A DNA stretch of 64,000 nucleotides, taken from the NCBI GenBank assembly GCA_964597045.1, contig CAZQWE010000001.1, positions 124,001 through 188,000 on the forward strand, given 5' to 3'. Each line of letters begins with the position of its first letter. The first letter of the stretch is position 1. Below are positions 62,150 through 64,000 of the stretch, in pieces. The DNA comes from UBA9655 sp964597045 (GTDB lineage: Bacteria > Pseudomonadota > Alphaproteobacteria > UBA9655). The notes below the pieces were generated by a model. That model was not told where the DNA came from. It made no database searches and saw only the letters and a list, made by a program, of their open reading frames with translations. The position numbers and the translations under genes were made by a program.

Positions 62150-63091
62150 CTAGATGTCGCTGATTGAGTAGTTTCTTGAATCCGCAAACAGAGCCCTTAA
62201 GAGCTTGTTATGAAGCCCGTGACCTGTACGGAAACCGTGAAACTTGCCGAGGATAAGACCACCCGCTAAGTGAAGATCTCCGAGTGCATCCAACACCTTG
62301 TGACGAACGCATTCGTCACCGTAACGGAGCCCATCTTCATTCAGGATTTTTTCTCCATCAAAAACGAGTGTGTTATTGAGGGAGGCCCCTTTTGAAAGGC
62401 CAAGGGACCAGAGCTTTTCAGCGTCTTCTAAATGACCGAATGTCCGAGCTGCAGAAATATCTTTCGCGAAGTCATCACTGAGAGGATAAAAAACCATGTG
62501 TTGTGCAGGAAGATTTGACCGACCTCCAAAATCAAAGTCCACTTCAATTTCATAAGAAGATGAAGGGGAAAGAGTTGCGGAACGATCACCTTCTGTGACA
62601 GTCACTTGCCTGAGGACACGAATGATTTGACGCGGGGCCCGTTGATCTTGAATACCTGCTTCATCAACAAGTGCGACAAAAGGTTCCGCGCTTCCATCCA
62701 TAATCGGAAGCTCAGGTCCATCAACCTCAACAATAACATTATCAATCCCGCTCGCAGCCAACGCTGCCATTAAATGTTCTATTGTTGAAATAGTCACACC
62801 TTTGCCATTTCCAATAGTTGTGCACAAACGGGTATCCACAACCGTGCTCCAATCAGCCTTCACTTCTATTCCACCTAAATCAGTTCTGACAAATGTAATG
62901 CCAGCCCCAAGAGGTGCAGGATGAAGTGTTAAAGTTACGGGTGTGCCAGAATGAACTCCTACACCTTCACAAGACACAACGTGTGCGACCGTCTTTTGAC
63001 GATGGAGGATTCTCTTCTCAAGTTGAGGCAACGGTGACGTATAAACTTGACGTTGAATATTTTGATTTGTTACTGAACGTAGAGCCGTCAC
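62150..63091 (-). CDS. lpxC: UDP-3-O-acyl-N-acetylglucosamine deacetylase
   Basis: This zinc enzyme performs the committed step of lipid A synthesis. The zinc ligands H106 (STIEHLMAAL), H264 and D268 (RHKVLDALGDL) are present, as is the catalytic H291 (TGHGLHNKL). The N-terminus (VAHVVSCEGVGVHSG) matches the family. At 313 residues it has the usual length. In related bacteria ftsZ usually lies upstream and bamD downstream; here vapBC lies upstream and a LuxR/lipase block downstream. Confidence 0.96.
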   Translation of the reverse strand: MTALRSVTNQNIQRQVYTSPLPQLEKRILHRQKTVAHVVSCEGVGVHSGTPVTLTLHPAPLGAGITFVRTDLGGIEVKADWSTVVDTRLCTTIGNGKGVTISTIEHLMAALAASGIDNVIVEVDGPELPIMDGSAEPFVALVDEAGIQDQRAPRQIIRVLRQVTVTEGDRSATLSPSSSYEIEVDFDFGGRSNLPAQHMVFYPLSDDFAKDISAARTFGHLEDAEKLWSLGLSKGASLNNTLVFDGEKILNEDGLRYGDECVRHKVLDALGDLHLAGGLILGKFHGFRTGHGLHNKLLRALFADSRNYSISDI

Positions 63092-63174
63092 TGTTTTATC
63101 CTCTTTTATATCATTTCATTTTGTAGGATAAAGCAGTTACTCCGCTAGGACAAATCACTGTTTATGACGGATTG

Positions 63175-63576
63175 TTACAGCAACCAATTCTCTATTACCA
63201 AACCTGGAACCCGTTTAAATTCTGACAAATTATCTGTCACAAAGGTTAGACTTCTATTTCGTGAAAGGCCTGCCAGCAGAATATCGTAAGGTCCTATTGG
63301 CTTTCCTTCTTTTTTCAAGACGCCTCTAATTTGGGCTGCATGAAGAGCATCCCTCGACGAAAATGTAATTGTTTCTACTTGCTCTTTAAATGCGCTCCAA
63401 AGTGGTTGAATTTTTGGCTTTATATGAGGATTGATTTCGAGTCCATATTCAATTTCCATGATTGTAATTGTTGCAATCTTTACATCTTCAGGTGATAAGC
63501 TTTTCAATTTATCAATAACAGACTTTTCCCCACGAAAATAAGCTGAAACTATACAGGTATCTAAAAGATAAGGCAT
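63175..63576 (-). CDS. vapC: VapC-type PIN-domain toxin RNase
   Basis: This 133-residue PIN nuclease has the acidic catalytic residues in place: D6 (LLDTCIVSAY), E42 (IMEIEYGL), the aspartate in IGPYDILLAG and the one in FVTDNLSEF. VapC toxins cleave tRNA or rRNA when free. The antitoxin gene ends 2 bases before its start. Confidence 0.92.
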   Translation of the reverse strand: MPYLLDTCIVSAYFRGEKSVIDKLKSLSPEDVKIATITIMEIEYGLEINPHIKPKIQPLWSAFKEQVETITFSSRDALHAAQIRGVLKKEGKPIGPYDILLAGLSRNRSLTFVTDNLSEFKRVPGLVIENWLL

Positions 63577-63578
63577 TT

Positions 63579-63815
63579 TTAGAATATATCCTCTTTAGGG
63601 TCAGATAGATCTTTACGATATATCGAAAAATCTCCAGCTTCTTTCACAGGCTCAAATTTAAAGAAATTCACAGGCCAACTGGAACGTGGATTATGATTCA
63701 TGATCCATTCCTCAAGAGCTTCTTTCACGATAGCATTCCGCGTGGTATTTTGCTGTTCAGCAATATGTGAAAGTTCGCTCGCGAGTTTCTGCGGAAGATA
63801 CACACTTAGATTCAT
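63579..63815 (-). CDS. vapB: VapB-type ribbon-helix-helix antitoxin
   Basis: This 78-residue protein has an N-terminal RHH (LSVYLPQKLASELSHIAEQQNTTRNAIVKEALEEW with the beta strand and two helices) and a C-terminal tail (SDPKEDIF) for toxin binding. GAGGAGG lies 5 bases before the ATG. An operator of two tandem palindromes lies 26 bases upstream. It may also be called CopG-like. Confidence 0.88.
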   Translation of the reverse strand: MNLSVYLPQKLASELSHIAEQQNTTRNAIVKEALEEWIMNHNPRSSWPVNFFKFEPVKEAGDFSIYRKDLSDPKEDIF

Positions 63816-63841
63816 TTTAACCTCCTCTGGGTAGGCACATA

Positions 63842-63861
63842 TAATATATTATAATATATTA
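63842..63861. promoter_or_regulatory. Probable vapB operator: two tandem 10-base palindromes
   Basis: TAATATATTA occurs twice without a gap. Each half is itself palindromic, as expected for two RHH dimers binding side by side. It overlaps the expected -10 region of the antitoxin gene. Confidence 0.6.
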
Positions 63862-63878
63862 GAATTTGTTTTGCAAGT

Positions 63879-63906
63879 TTTTTGCGTTCCCATTTTTGCG
63901 TTCCCA
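63879..63906 (+). repeat. 14-base tandem repeat, two copies
   Basis: TTTTTGCGTTCCCA occurs twice in direct succession. It lies in the vapBC upstream region, 185 bases before the window end, where I see no gene. Confidence 0.8.
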
Positions 63907-64000
63907 TTTGACCCGATTTTCCTTGCAAAAAATCCTGCCTTGCAGCATAAAAAATTTGAAGATTAGTCAAGTAATACCTTCTTCCTACAACCTTTTTTAA

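Noticed and set aside
63879..63906. Possible start of a CRISPR array
   Set aside because: Only two directly abutting 14-base units, with no spacers; no cas genes in the window.

Overview
The window looks like a chromosomal segment of a low-to-moderate G+C alphaproteobacterium, most likely a host-associated one. This is an inference from gene content. Support for Alphaproteobacteria comes from bamD-recN-ligA with lpxC nearby, the mrcA-prfB pair, a gpmI-envC-ctpA-rppH operon, a CarD regulator, prs-rplY-pth-ychF, and a DivL-like sensor kinase. Host association is suggested by a giant secreted Sel1-repeat protein, a secreted papain-like protease, a secreted class 3 lipase, membrane-anchored phytase-like phosphatases, several LuxR-type regulators, two toxin-antitoxin modules, decaying genes and dispersed palindromic repeats. 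An amoeba symbiont of the Holosporales type would fit, but no species can be fixed from this sequence.

Layout. 1-5300: 3' end of an unknown gene, then the reverse-strand overlapping operon uvrD-like helicase, prmA, Xaa-Pro aminopeptidase. 5365-5964: mazEF-type module with its operator. 6072-10263: periplasmic GMC oxidoreductase, a decayed HbpS/GlcG-like gene, a 57-residue secreted protein, a FadL-like porin and a small membrane protein between two repeat copies. 10489-13004: sodB, tRNA-Leu(CAA), an unknown gene and a secreted C1 protease. 13226-17365: a 1077-residue LuxR-HTH/STAND/TPR protein with a membrane segment, followed by a class D beta-lactamase. 17490-21283: MFS transporter, DUF1653, LprI-like protein, pterin dehydratase, an unknown secreted protein and a partial second copy of the dehydratase gene. 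21384-27705: two large convergent secreted proteins, one unknown and one with Sel1 repeats. 27948-33490: prs, rplY, pth, ychF, mscS. 33710-37705: carD, thioredoxin-reductase-like ferredoxin-NADP reductase, and a DivL-like kinase whose H-box histidine is aspartate. 37776-42224: gpmI-envC-ctpA-rppH operon. 42312-47050: accessory block with an MHS transporter, a LysR regulator, a DUF1622 protein and two paralogous esterases. 47207-51365: dps, prfB with an intact programmed frameshift site, and mrcA. 51595-53252: two overlapping paralogous phosphatase genes. 53218-57807: ligA, recN, bamD on the reverse strand. 58027-62082: lipase and three LuxR-like regulators, one lacking its DNA-binding domain. 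62150-63815: lpxC and a vapBC module.

How the genes work together. Conserved housekeeping operons (translation, cell wall, outer membrane, DNA repair) are interrupted by accessory islands of secreted proteins and regulators. The block between lpxC and bamD (58027-62082) is notable because these genes are normally close neighbours in Alphaproteobacteria. The observations most worth following are the membrane-spanning STAND/LuxR protein, the LuxR trio, the phosphatase pair, the kinase without a phosphorylatable histidine, and a palindromic repeat translated as the N-terminus of the MscS-family protein.
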